Positions 32,049 through 39,589 of a DNA stretch of 64,000 nt are shown here, in pieces. Position 1 is the first letter of the stretch. Each line of letters starts with the position of its first letter. This stretch comes from an uncultured Collinsella sp. Lineage in GTDB: Bacteria; Actinomycetota; Coriobacteriia; Coriobacteriales; Coriobacteriaceae. The translations under genes and the position numbers were made by a program. Location of the stretch: positions 23,310-87,309 of the forward strand of contig CAUFMG010000012.1 of the NCBI GenBank assembly GCA_959026725.1, given 5' to 3'. Below the pieces are notes generated by a model. It was not told the origin of the DNA. It saw only the letters and a list, made by a program, of their open reading frames with translations, and made no database searches.

Positions 32049-32077
32049 TGGCCGAATAAGTCGAAAAATGTAGGTGG
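32049..32077 (+). repeat. 29-bp GGCCGAA...AATGTAGGTGG repeat, copy 1
   Basis: TGGCCGAATAAGTCGAAAAA then TGTAGGTGG. Copy 2 at 33678-33706 differs at two bases. A third, less exact copy in the opposite orientation spans the start codon of the gene between them (about 33515-33547). Confidence 0.7.
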
Positions 32078-32096
32078 ACATCCGCAGAGATCGCCT

Positions 32097-33527
32097 TTAG
32101 AAGAGCGAATTCTCAATTAGATCAATAATCGTGTCGTCTTCCGTGCGGTTTTCATCGATTTTTGCGAACATGTCGCATTCCCAAGCCCCATTGATTTCCT
32201 CAGCAAGGGCCCCGACGTGTTGCATGTCGTCGGGTTCGGGCACATCGTTGATGCTCGGGTCATCAGCTTGCGGATATTGGCTTGCAATTTCGCGCTTGGC
32301 GGCCTCTTCTTCTTTGAGTGTCTCCAGGACGCGGCGACCGTATTCGAAGTAGCGCCGCAAGACAAATTGACGAAGAGTTTCTTGCAGGATGGCGAAGTTA
32401 TCCGGGAGTCGACCGGGCCATATCTTCTCGCGAATGCGAATCGCTTCCATGACCCGTTTAAAAGCGGACTGCTTGAAAAACGAATGACGATTAACCGTGA
32501 TAACGGCATATCCCATGTTTCGCAGCGTGTTTCGGCGCTCCTCGTCAATTGATTGCTGCTCGGGTTCGTCGTGGTAAAAGCCGTTGTATTCGATATCGGT
32601 CATCGAATTTTCGAGCAGCGCGTCGAGGTAGAAAACCGTCCGTCGCGTTAGGGCGGCGTATCTTTTGGGGACTGGGATCGGATAATCCGTTTTGATAGCG
32701 CGTATGGCTAAGCCACCCATTGACTTGGGCATTGTCAGCATCATGACAAACGCCGTTTCGAGTGGGGAGCGACAGCCTTCGTGTACATAAGAAAGTGCCT
32801 TAAGTGCTTTATTAGATCCACGATACCCCGGTGCCTCTGAAAAGAAGGCTCTGAGCTCTTCAACGCTGGTTAGGGCTGGGCGCTCGCGATATTGAGTTTC
32901 GTCGGACGTTCCAAGCGCGTAGGAGCCGCAGATTTCAAAGTAATACTCAACGAGCTCCGAAAGGTTGAGGTCGGCTGTTGCTTCTAACGCGCACAGCTTG
33001 ATATCGACGATGTAGACGTTCGGCTCGAGTTCTAGGTAGCTTTCTGCATCAAACGTATAGCGCGTGCAGTGGCAGATGCAGCCCTTGCGGTGCCTTTTGG
33101 CATTATTGGAAAACGTCAGCACATGGATACGTTCAGAATCGACATTCTTTCTGTTGAGCCATGCTCGTGCCGCTTCCAGGTCGGACGTGGTCGGCGCAGA
33201 CACCCTGATCTTTTCCATAGGTATGGGACAGGTCGCGTAGCTTGCGAGCGAGTTGGCTGTTTGGTATACAGCGCGTGCCGTGGTATGTGACAGAATGATT
33301 CCCATACGCGCATGATGGCATAGCGGACGCCGCATACGCCCGAAACTTCGGGCAACGGTATTGGGGCGCGGCTTATCTTCTGCGAACGGTGGGTTTTTGA
33401 GCTGTCGTATTGAGGGAGCAGCTTTGGCTGGGGAGGTTTCTGCCGGCTGCCCCTTTTTGATGAACTTTAGTTGCGGATTCGTAGCTTCTAAGCGTTTTTG
33501 CCGACCGCTCAGATGCCTCACCAACAT
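32097..33527 (-). CDS. Hypothetical protein with DUF559/AbiEi-like endonuclease-fold region
   Basis: A 476-residue protein of lower GC than its neighbours. Its central part (residues ~250-370), with CRSPLETAFVMML, RTVFYLDALL, IEYNGFYHDEPEQQ and NMGYAVITVNRHSF, resembles the DUF559/VSR-like PD-(D/E)xK fold. That fold is often found downstream of AbiEi-type winged helices in actinobacterial 'hypothetical' genes. A Cys/His cluster (KGCICHC) lies near residue 150. The C terminus is acidic. The start is uncertain: ATG 33527 has no clear ribosome-binding site, and ATG 33335 or 33305 are alternatives. It is a stand-alone gene flanked by copies of a 29-bp repeat. A defence or toxin-antitoxin role is an inference. 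Confidence 0.65.
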   Translation of the reverse strand: MLVRHLSGRQKRLEATNPQLKFIKKGQPAETSPAKAAPSIRQLKNPPFAEDKPRPNTVARSFGRMRRPLCHHARMGIILSHTTARAVYQTANSLASYATCPIPMEKIRVSAPTTSDLEAARAWLNRKNVDSERIHVLTFSNNAKRHRKGCICHCTRYTFDAESYLELEPNVYIVDIKLCALEATADLNLSELVEYYFEICGSYALGTSDETQYRERPALTSVEELRAFFSEAPGYRGSNKALKALSYVHEGCRSPLETAFVMMLTMPKSMGGLAIRAIKTDYPIPVPKRYAALTRRTVFYLDALLENSMTDIEYNGFYHDEPEQQSIDEERRNTLRNMGYAVITVNRHSFFKQSAFKRVMEAIRIREKIWPGRLPDNFAILQETLRQFVLRRYFEYGRRVLETLKEEEAAKREIASQYPQADDPSINDVPEPDDMQHVGALAEEINGAWECDMFAKIDENRTEDDTIIDLIENSLF

Positions 33528-33677
33528 AATTTGAGTTATTCGGCCTTATCCTATACAAATGGTGCGATCGCAACGTCCTATTCGAATTGATTCAGGTAGA
33601 TTTATGGGGCTTGGTTGCGAAATTAAGGCGATTTTAGCTTCGATTGCGGTTCAAGGGGCCTTGACTAGTGGTTCAGC

Positions 33678-33706
33678 TGGCCGAACAACTCGAAAAATGT
33701 AGGTGG
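33678..33706 (+). repeat. 29-bp GGCCGAA...AATGTAGGTGG repeat, copy 2
   Basis: TGGCCGAACAACTCGAAAAA then TGTAGGTGG, 27 of 29 bases identical to the copy at 32049, and followed by a small near-palindrome (AGGTGGGCCAACCT). It occupies part of the 328-bp gap 33528-33855, which otherwise holds the terminator at 33754 and no visible gene. Confidence 0.7.
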
Positions 33707-33753
33707 GCCAACCTGCCGACTATGTGAAGCACGCGTATTTGCTCGTTTTGATG

Positions 33754-33790
33754 AAAACTAGGGTGCAGCCATAAGGCTGCGCCCTAGTTT
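33754..33790 (-). terminator. Intrinsic terminator of the exonuclease gene
   Basis: AAACTAGGGTGCAGCC pairs with GGCTGCGCCCTAGTTT around ATAA. On the minus strand the hairpin ends in TTTT, 66 bp after the exonuclease stop codon. Confidence 0.85.
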
Positions 33791-33855
33791 ACTGCGTGTC
33801 GGTGTGCCCAGACGGATTGCGCTGTGCCTGGCAGGCGCTCCCGCAGATGGATCGG

Positions 33856-34824
33856 TTATTTCGCGAATAGGTTCTTGAGGTTGAACTCGGCCTGAACCGT
33901 GCGGAGCATGAGGTCGGTGTCGTCGAGGCCCAGGTGCTGCTCGTTGGCGTCGGCGGCGAGGGTTCCACGGCGGCGCGCCCAGTTCTCGAGCGCGGCGGGC
34001 GCGGATTCGCGGGGGAGCGAGCGGACGTCGGCATCCAGGCTGCGGCAGATCTGGCGCGAGTCGATGACGATGATCTTGCCGGCGCGGCGTGCCTCGGCGT
34101 AACCGTCCAGGTGGATCTTGAACCAACTGTCCTCAAAGGCGGCGTTGTGCGCCATGTACGGGTACTTCTTCATAAGCTTGAGCAGCTGCTTCTGCAGTTC
34201 CTTGTTCTCGCGGAACGGCTTTTTGCCGTCGATGTCGTCCCAGGTGATGTGGTGGATATTCGACAACGGCACATCCTCGCCGCGGTAGATGTCGGGCAGA
34301 CCGCAGTAGTGTGCCTCGGCGTCGTGCGGGACGGCGTCGCTCGTGAGGTCCATGATCTCCCAGCCCACGTTGATGATATAGCCGCGCTCGGGTGCACGGC
34401 CGGTGGTCTCGATGTCGATACCGAGCACGGTGCCCTGGATGGGCTTGCGGGCGTAGGCCACGCCGAGCGCGTCGCGGTCGCCGCGGATCTCGCGCATGAC
34501 CGACGCGGCGGTGCGCTTTTGCATCTTACCGATGGCGGCGCAGGTGTCGGCATCGGACAGGCCGCGCGAAAGCGTCGCGGGCGTCACGTTGCGCAGGCGT
34601 GCCTCGCCAATCTGGTCGCACAGGTCGCGGTTGCGGTCAGCCAGGTCGCGCACGGTGGCAAAGTCGAAGCTGGGGTCGCCCTCGGCGGTAAAGTACTCGG
34701 TTTCGAGCACCTTAAGGGCCTCCTCGCCCTTCTGGCGCTCGGACTCCATGGCGCCGTGATCGCCATAGATAAACATGGGAATAAACGGCTGGCGCTCGTA
34801 TTCGAGTGCTTGTGAAACGTTCAT
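33856..34824 (-). CDS. DEDDh 3'-5' exonuclease-domain protein
   Basis: A 322-residue protein with a C-terminal RNase T/DnaQ-type exonuclease. Exo I is VLGIDIETTGRAPERGYI (Asp-Ile-Glu), exo II MAHNAAFEDSW, and exo III HLGLDDTDLMLRTV with the catalytic His and Asp of the DEDDh group. The N-terminal ~130 residues are helical (FATVRDLADRNRDLCDQIGEA) and not recognised. It likely degrades single-stranded DNA or RNA 3' ends, in repair or RNA maturation. AAGGAG sits eight bases before ATG 34824. Divergent from the metal exporter gene. Confidence 0.85.
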   Translation of the reverse strand: MNVSQALEYERQPFIPMFIYGDHGAMESERQKGEEALKVLETEYFTAEGDPSFDFATVRDLADRNRDLCDQIGEARLRNVTPATLSRGLSDADTCAAIGKMQKRTAASVMREIRGDRDALGVAYARKPIQGTVLGIDIETTGRAPERGYIINVGWEIMDLTSDAVPHDAEAHYCGLPDIYRGEDVPLSNIHHITWDDIDGKKPFRENKELQKQLLKLMKKYPYMAHNAAFEDSWFKIHLDGYAEARRAGKIIVIDSRQICRSLDADVRSLPRESAPAALENWARRRGTLAADANEQHLGLDDTDLMLRTVQAEFNLKNLFAK

Positions 34825-34920
34825 AGGCTGCTCCTTGGACGGGCCGCACCGCGCGGCTCGGGTTCATTGAGATGTGGCGAGATGATAGTTTACCATGGGC
34901 AACTATTGGCATCACGCCTA

Positions 34921-34946
34921 GGTCAACTACAATACCCTAGTTGACC
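34921..34946. promoter_or_regulatory. Operator-like inverted repeat before the metal exporter
   Basis: GGTCAACTA (34921-34929) and TAGTTGACC (34938-34946) form a perfect 9-bp inverted repeat, extended by CCTA/TAGG-like flanks. It lies 50 bp upstream of the exporter start. It resembles, but is not identical to, the GGCTAACT boxes before the DtxR-like gene. Confidence 0.5.
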
Positions 34947-34995
34947 GCTAGGACTTTTACAATGCTGCCGAAAGACACGAAAGGTTCCATCCTTC

Positions 34996-36084
34996 ATGGA
35001 TTTGCTGATTGATATTTTGTTCGACGCCGGCAAGGACACGCTGTCGCTGGTGCCGTTTTTGTTGGTGACGTATCTTGCTCTCGAGACACTTGAGCACGTT
35101 GCGGGCGACCGCGTCAACGGCGCTATCAAGCGCGCCGGCGCTGCGGGTCCCGTGGTTGGCTCGCTGCTGGGCATTGTGCCGCAGTGCGGATTTTCGGCCA
35201 TGGCAGCAACGCTGTACGCCGGCCGTGTCGTGACGCTGGGCACGCTGGTCGCCGTGTTCCTCTCGACCTCCGACGAGATGTTGCCGCTGTTGCTCGCCGA
35301 GCAAGTTCCCGTGCAGACCATGGCGATGTTGCTCGCCTCGAAGGCGCTGATCGCGCTGGTCACGGGCTTTATCGTGGATGCGGCTATCCGCGGCCTGCGT
35401 CGTAACGCTCGCGCGCATGCGGCGATTCGTCGTACCGTGTTGGGGACTACTGTCAATCCGGCGCACGTTAACTGCGCGCATGACGACCACAGCGGCGGTG
35501 ACATCATCGACGAGGTGGCCGAGGCGGGCGTGAGCGCCGACCACATCCACGAGCTGTGCGAGCGCGATCATTGCGGTTGCGATGAAGACGAGGACGAGTA
35601 TGAACACGGACATGGCCACGATCACGGTCATGAGGGCGAGCATGAACACCATGATGGCCACGGTCACTCCCACTCCCACGAAGGGACGCCTGTCCTGTCG
35701 ATCATCCGCAGCGCGATCTCGCACACCGTGCAGGTCTCGGTATTCATTTTTCTGGTGACGCTGGTCCTGGTCGCCGTGCTCGAGACCTTCGGCGAGTCCG
35801 CGATCGAGCAGTTTCTGCGTGGCAACGAGACGCTCGCCGTCCTGGGTTCGGCGCTTGTCGGCCTGATCCCCAACTGCTCGGCCAGCGTCGTCATCACGCA
35901 ACTGTACCTGGAAGGCGCGCTGCAGCTGGCCCCGATGCTCGCCGGCACGCTCATCTCTGCCGGTGTGGGCTACCTGGTGCTGTTCCGCACCAACCGCAGC
36001 GCCCGCGAAAACGTCCTGTTCCTGATCATGATGTACGTCATCGGTGCTGGCTGGGGCCTCATCCTCTCCGCCGTTGGCCTTTAA
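34996..36084 (+). CDS. Putative ArsP_2-type metal (manganese/arsenic) exporter with His-rich loop
   Basis: A 362-residue membrane protein with about ten hydrophobic segments in two halves. Each half bears the same motif, LGIVPQCGFSAMAAT in the first and VGLIPNCSASVVITQ in the second. This inverted duplication typifies the 10TM heavy-metal exporter family (PF11449, often annotated putative manganese transporter). Between the halves is a cytosolic loop extremely rich in His, Asp and Glu (around residues 175-235, with EHGHGHDHGHEGEHEHHDGH as its core), suited to metal sensing or buffering. GAAAGG lies upstream of ATG 34996. An inverted repeat at 34921 suggests metal-dependent control. Confidence 0.82.
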   Translation: MDLLIDILFDAGKDTLSLVPFLLVTYLALETLEHVAGDRVNGAIKRAGAAGPVVGSLLGIVPQCGFSAMAATLYAGRVVTLGTLVAVFLSTSDEMLPLLLAEQVPVQTMAMLLASKALIALVTGFIVDAAIRGLRRNARAHAAIRRTVLGTTVNPAHVNCAHDDHSGGDIIDEVAEAGVSADHIHELCERDHCGCDEDEDEYEHGHGHDHGHEGEHEHHDGHGHSHSHEGTPVLSIIRSAISHTVQVSVFIFLVTLVLVAVLETFGESAIEQFLRGNETLAVLGSALVGLIPNCSASVVITQLYLEGALQLAPMLAGTLISAGVGYLVLFRTNRSARENVLFLIMMYVIGAGWGLILSAVGL

Positions 36085-36115
36085 GTAGATTATTGGGACA
36101 TGTCTTACGATCTAC
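36085..36115. repeat. REP-like GTAG...CTAC hairpin, copy 3
   Basis: GTAGAT pairs with ATCTAC around a loop containing TTGGGACATGTCTTA. It begins immediately after the exporter stop codon and faces the inverted copy at 36157-36186. Confidence 0.65.
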
Positions 36116-36150
36116 CCCTGTGACCAGGGCATTTCCGCTGCCAAAACAAA

Positions 36151-36187
36151 AAGGTAGATTTTTAGGCATATCCCAAAAATCTACCTT
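36151..36187 (-). terminator. Terminator of the DUF188/DUF308 operon, formed by an inverted REP-like copy
   Basis: AAGGTAGATTTTT pairs perfectly with AAAAATCTACCTT around AGGCATATCCC. Read on the minus strand it is followed by TTTGTTTT, a good intrinsic terminator for the gene ending at 36190. On that strand it also matches the REP-like family (GTAGATTTTTGGGATATGCC). Confidence 0.8.
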
Positions 36188-36189
36188 GT

Positions 36190-36672
36190 TTAGCGTAACA
36201 GCTCGGTGAGGTTGCGCTTAAAGCGGGCCCGGTCTTCGCTGGTAAATGCCGCCGGACCGCGAGTGCGACCGCCGGCGCGGCGCACCTTCTTTTCCTCGTG
36301 GCGAATAAACAGTTGCATGTCGATGGTCGCCTTATCGTAGACGCGCCCGCGCACGCCGATGGCGGCGGCATCGCGCCCGAGCACCATGCTCGCCAAGCCA
36401 ATGTCCTGCGTCACGACTACGTCGCCCGCCTGCAGGCGTTCGACAATGGCAAAGTCGGCGCTGTCGGCGCCCACGCTCACATCGAGCGTCGTGACCCAAA
36501 ATCCGCGTCGCGCATGCTCGACGTCGCGCGGATCGTCGCGGCGAATGTGGCGTTCCAGGTTCTGTGTGCTGTTGCCGGCGATAACGACGGCGACGCCCGC
36601 CCGCCGCGCGCAGTCAATCGACTCGCGCGTGACCGGGCAGGCGTCTGCATCAATAAAGAGCGTTCGCGGCAT
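36190..36672 (-). CDS. YaiI/YqxD family (DUF188) protein
   Basis: A 160-residue cytoplasmic protein of the conserved UPF0178 family. The N-terminal LFIDADACPVTRES and the central ADFAIVERLQAGDVVVTQDIGLA are the family signatures and resemble a PIN-like nuclease active site with several acidic residues. No activity is established for the family. The ATG at 36672 directly abuts the stop of the upstream DUF308 gene, so translation is coupled. The C terminus is basic (HEEKKVRRAGGRTRGP). Confidence 0.85.
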   Translation of the reverse strand: MPRTLFIDADACPVTRESIDCARRAGVAVVIAGNSTQNLERHIRRDDPRDVEHARRGFWVTTLDVSVGADSADFAIVERLQAGDVVVTQDIGLASMVLGRDAAAIGVRGRVYDKATIDMQLFIRHEEKKVRRAGGRTRGPAAFTSEDRARFKRNLTELLR

Positions 36673-37275
36673 CTAGTGCACCAGTTTGCCAAATTGAATA
36701 GCGCGAACAATCAGCGTTACGCCAAACACCAGCAGTGCGGCGCCGCTAAAGATGACGAGCATCTTGGCCGACCACAGCGGATAGATAAACACGAACATGC
36801 CGGCGATGATGGAGAGCGCGCCGCTCAGGATGGCGAGGGCACGGTTGGACGAAAGCTCGGACTCCAGAATGGACATGACACCTTCGACGATCCAGCCAAA
36901 GCCGGCCACGATAACCACCATCGTGGTGAGCGTCGCGGTCGAGAAGGCCTGGTTGCGCAGGATTATGACGCCGCCCAAGATAATGAGTAGGTTGGAGATG
37001 ATGCTCGTCACGCGCCAGCCGGTGGGCAGCAGTGGCTCGAAAACAGCGGTAAACAGCCTGATCGCGGCCGTGATCACAAAGTAGAAGCCCAAGACGGTCG
37101 TTAGGAAGACGAGGGACTTGGCGGGCGCAAACAGCAGTGCGATGCCGGCGACGAGCGCCAAGACGCCCGTGATGGCGTAAATCCAGCGCACGGCCTTGAC
37201 GGCCTTGCCTGCCATGCTTTTCTCGTCAAATCCAAACTGGCTCGATTTTTGGTCATCGTTCTTAAAGATGCCCAT
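36673..37275 (-). CDS. HdeD/DUF308-family membrane protein
   Basis: A 200-residue inner-membrane protein with six hydrophobic segments in the paired pattern of the HdeD/DUF308 family (for example IYAITGVLALVAGIALLFAP and ALAILSGALSIIAGMFVFIY). The first ~25 residues are cytosolic and polar. In enterobacteria HdeD is linked to acid stress, but most family members are uncharacterised. AAGGAGA precedes ATG 37275. First gene of a two-gene unit with the DUF188 protein. Confidence 0.85.
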   Translation of the reverse strand: MGIFKNDDQKSSQFGFDEKSMAGKAVKAVRWIYAITGVLALVAGIALLFAPAKSLVFLTTVLGFYFVITAAIRLFTAVFEPLLPTGWRVTSIISNLLIILGGVIILRNQAFSTATLTTMVVIVAGFGWIVEGVMSILESELSSNRALAILSGALSIIAGMFVFIYPLWSAKMLVIFSGAALLVFGVTLIVRAIQFGKLVH

Positions 37276-37510
37276 AATGTCTCCTTTCCGTGCGGCGTAA
37301 GCCTTGATCGTTGCAACCAGTATCGCCTAAAGGCGCTGGCGTATGGGTCGGGGAGGGCGAAACGTAACCCAAAGGCCCCGAATTGTTTCCGTTGTTCCCC
37401 ACGTCGCGATTTTCTATTCAACAGGTGTAGAACATTGCAGCCCTGTTCGCTATTGCCTACGTTTTAGGTTAGATTTTCCTAAGAACAATTGCCCGAAATT
37501 GGGGGTCCCT

Positions 37511-38182
37511 ATGAACGAAACAGTTCCCGCGGCGCCGTCGAGCGCGGAGTCGATGGCAAAGCAAGGTTGCGAAAAGCTCGGCCTGGACACGTTTGACGCG
37601 CTGGTCCGCCGCGCCCGCACGTGCCGCCGATTTGACGAGTCCATGCGCGTGCCGCGCGAGTTTTTGCTCGAGCTGGCGGAACTGGCGCACCTGGCTCCGT
37701 GTGGTGCCAATGCTCAGCGTCTTCGTTTTCATGCGGTAAGCGGTGCAGGGGACTGCGCGCGCGTATTTGATGAGCTTGCGTGGGCCGGCGCGCTTAAGGA
37801 TTGGCCGGGTCCTGCCGAGGGCGAGCGCCCGACCGGCTACATCGCGATTCTGGCCGAGCGCGCCGTTCCGGGCAAGCCCGCCGCTCCCATTACCGAGGTC
37901 GACACGGGCATTGCCGCGCAGACGATGATGCTCGCCGCCCGCAGCGCCACGCCCGAGGTGGCAGCCTGCATGTTCAAGGCTTTTACGCCCCACGCGATCG
38001 ATGCCATGGGGCTCGATAACGACAAGTATGAGCTCAAGCTGATCATGGCCTTTGGCGTTCCGGCCGAGACGCAGGTGATCGATGCGATCGATTCCAGCCC
38101 CGACGGCTCCATCAATTATTGGCGTGACGAGGCGCAGGTGCACCACGTACCTAAGCGCCCGCTCGCCGACGTACTGGTGTAG
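37511..38182 (+). CDS. Nitroreductase-family protein
   Basis: A 223-residue flavoprotein of the nitroreductase fold. The FMN-binding N terminus appears as RRARTCRRFDESMRVPREFLLEL and APCGANAQRLRFHAV. The later TGIAAQTMMLAARSATPEVAACMFKAF corresponds to the cofactor loop, and IMAFGVPAET to the C-terminal core. Substrate not predictable; such enzymes reduce nitro compounds, quinones or related electron acceptors with NAD(P)H. ATG 37511 lies behind GGGGG, a weak ribosome-binding site. Longer upstream frames lack family similarity. Confidence 0.85.
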   Translation: MNETVPAAPSSAESMAKQGCEKLGLDTFDALVRRARTCRRFDESMRVPREFLLELAELAHLAPCGANAQRLRFHAVSGAGDCARVFDELAWAGALKDWPGPAEGERPTGYIAILAERAVPGKPAAPITEVDTGIAAQTMMLAARSATPEVAACMFKAFTPHAIDAMGLDNDKYELKLIMAFGVPAETQVIDAIDSSPDGSINYWRDEAQVHHVPKRPLADVLV

Positions 38183-38214
38183 TTGGGTGTCGCCGCGGTG
38201 TGATCCGGCGGTAA

Positions 38215-38249
38215 ACCACCACAAAGGTACCTGTCCCCTTTGTGGTGGT
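38215..38249. repeat. ACCACCACAAAGG hairpin repeat, copy 2
   Basis: A perfect 13-bp stem, ACCACCACAAAGG/CCTTTGTGGTGGT, with loop TACCTGTCC. Its complement shows the GGACAGG loop of copy 1. It lies directly before the ribosome-binding site of the phosphatase at 38265, where it may affect translation. Confidence 0.75.
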
Positions 38250-38264
38250 ACGAGGGGAGGGCGT

Positions 38265-38807
38265 GTGGCAGATCTGTATTTGGTGCGGCATGGGCAGACT
38301 GAGCTCAATGTGCAGAACATTTTGCAGGGTGGGCACGATTCGCCGCTTACGGCGCGCGGGCGCGAGCAGGCGCTGGCGACGCGCGCGGCGTTTGAGGCGC
38401 GTGGCGTGACCTTTGACCGTGTGTATTCCTCCCCGTTGGGCCGGGCGCGGCGTACGGCTGAGCTAATTGCTGGTGAGGGCTGCTCGATAGAGCTGGTCGA
38501 TGACCTACGCGAGTGGCATTTGGGCTCGCTGGAGGGCACATCAAATCGCGATATGCCGCCGCAGCCCTGGGGTGATTATCCGGTGGCCTTTGGTGGCGAG
38601 TCTGAAGTGCAGCTCCAGTCGCGTATGGTCGCGGTGCTGTCGCGCATCATGGCCAGGCCGCAGCACGACTGTGTGCTGGCAGTCTCCCACGGCTCTTCCT
38701 GCCAGGAGTTTCTTGAGTATGTGACTGGCAGGGGAGAGCTACCCGACAACGGTGCCGTGCTTCATTTTGACTATTGCGACGGTGCGTTTTCGCTCCTTGA
38801 TTGGTAA
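38265..38807 (+). CDS. Histidine phosphatase family protein (phosphoglycerate-mutase-like), first of a tandem pair
   Basis: A 180-residue member of the histidine phosphatase superfamily. The catalytic RHG motif is in LYLVRHGQTELN. The second catalytic His is in VLAVSHGSSCQEFL, and the substrate-binding arginines in VYSSPLGRARRTAEL. It starts at GTG 38265 behind GGGGAGG. Substrate unknown; related bacterial enzymes act on phosphosugars, alpha-ribazole phosphate or phosphoserine. It is followed 17 bp later by a paralogue. Confidence 0.85.
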   Translation: MADLYLVRHGQTELNVQNILQGGHDSPLTARGREQALATRAAFEARGVTFDRVYSSPLGRARRTAELIAGEGCSIELVDDLREWHLGSLEGTSNRDMPPQPWGDYPVAFGGESEVQLQSRMVAVLSRIMARPQHDCVLAVSHGSSCQEFLEYVTGRGELPDNGAVLHFDYCDGAFSLLDW

Positions 38808-38824
38808 CGAACGAAAGGACCCCT

Positions 38825-39460
38825 ATGAATAAAGACCTGTATCTGGTTCGTCATGGGCAGACAATATTCAACCTTAAGCGCATTATTCAGGGTTGGAGTG
38901 ACTCGCCGCTCACGCAGCTGGGATGCGACCAGGCGGCACGTGCCGGCATGTTCTTACGTGCGCGCGGCATTGAACCCGATCATGCCTACACCTCCACACT
39001 TCATCGCACCGAGCAGACTATCGCCAACTTGTGGCCGGGCTTGGCGTACGAGCGCCTGGACGGCCTGCGCGAATGGTTCTTTGGCGACTTTGAGGCCGAG
39101 CGCGTGATGCTTATGCCCGAGCGCCCGTGGCGCGATTTCTATCGTCAGTTTGGCGGCGAGGGCCAGATGCAGGTGCGTAAGCGCATGGTGGCGACGCTGA
39201 CCGAGCTCATGCAGAAGCCTGATCACACCTGCGTACTTGTGGTGAGCCACGGATCGGCCATCAAGGAGTTTTTGGACCACGTGAGGGGAGCGGCGGCCGA
39301 CGAGCGCGAGCGCGTGCCGGGCAACTGTTCGGTGCTGCATTTCGTGTTTGACGATACGACCGATACGTTTGAACTGGTTGAGATCTTTACGCAGGAAGAC
39401 TACGCGCGCGAGCTGGGGCTTGAGCCGCTCGTGGCGGCAGCCGGCCCGCAGCGCGGGTAG
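38825..39460 (+). CDS. Histidine phosphatase family protein, second of a tandem pair
   Basis: A 211-residue paralogue of the upstream gene. It has RHG in LYLVRHGQTIFNLKRIIQG, the acid/base region LREWFFGDFEAE and the second histidine in VLVVSHGSAIKEFL. AAAGGA precedes ATG 38825. The two genes share order, spacing and motif set, so they most likely arose by local duplication and are cotranscribed. Substrate not predictable. Confidence 0.87.
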   Translation: MNKDLYLVRHGQTIFNLKRIIQGWSDSPLTQLGCDQAARAGMFLRARGIEPDHAYTSTLHRTEQTIANLWPGLAYERLDGLREWFFGDFEAERVMLMPERPWRDFYRQFGGEGQMQVRKRMVATLTELMQKPDHTCVLVVSHGSAIKEFLDHVRGAAADERERVPGNCSVLHFVFDDTTDTFELVEIFTQEDYARELGLEPLVAAAGPQRG

Positions 39461-39507
39461 CGCGAGCGCGGCGGCACGGGTCGTCGGCATAACTTCTCGA
39501 CGCAAAA

Positions 39508-39544
39508 GGGGCGGAGATGCATGTACCTGCTGCATCTCCGCCCC
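39508..39544. terminator. Bidirectional terminator between convergent genes
   Basis: A perfect 14-bp stem GGGGCGGAGATGCA/TGCATCTCCGCCCC with loop TGTACCTGC. The preceding AAAA gives a T-run on the minus strand. It serves the histidine phosphatase and the convergent gene at 39590. Confidence 0.85.
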
Positions 39545-39589
39545 CTGTTTGTTGGGCTGCCGATTTTTGTGCTGGACGGTCTGGTCTTG

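Noticed and set aside
31916..32116. 66-codon minus-strand frame between arsR and the DUF559-like gene
   Set aside because: Weak start, overlaps one copy of the 29-bp repeat and the end of the neighbouring gene, no known motif.
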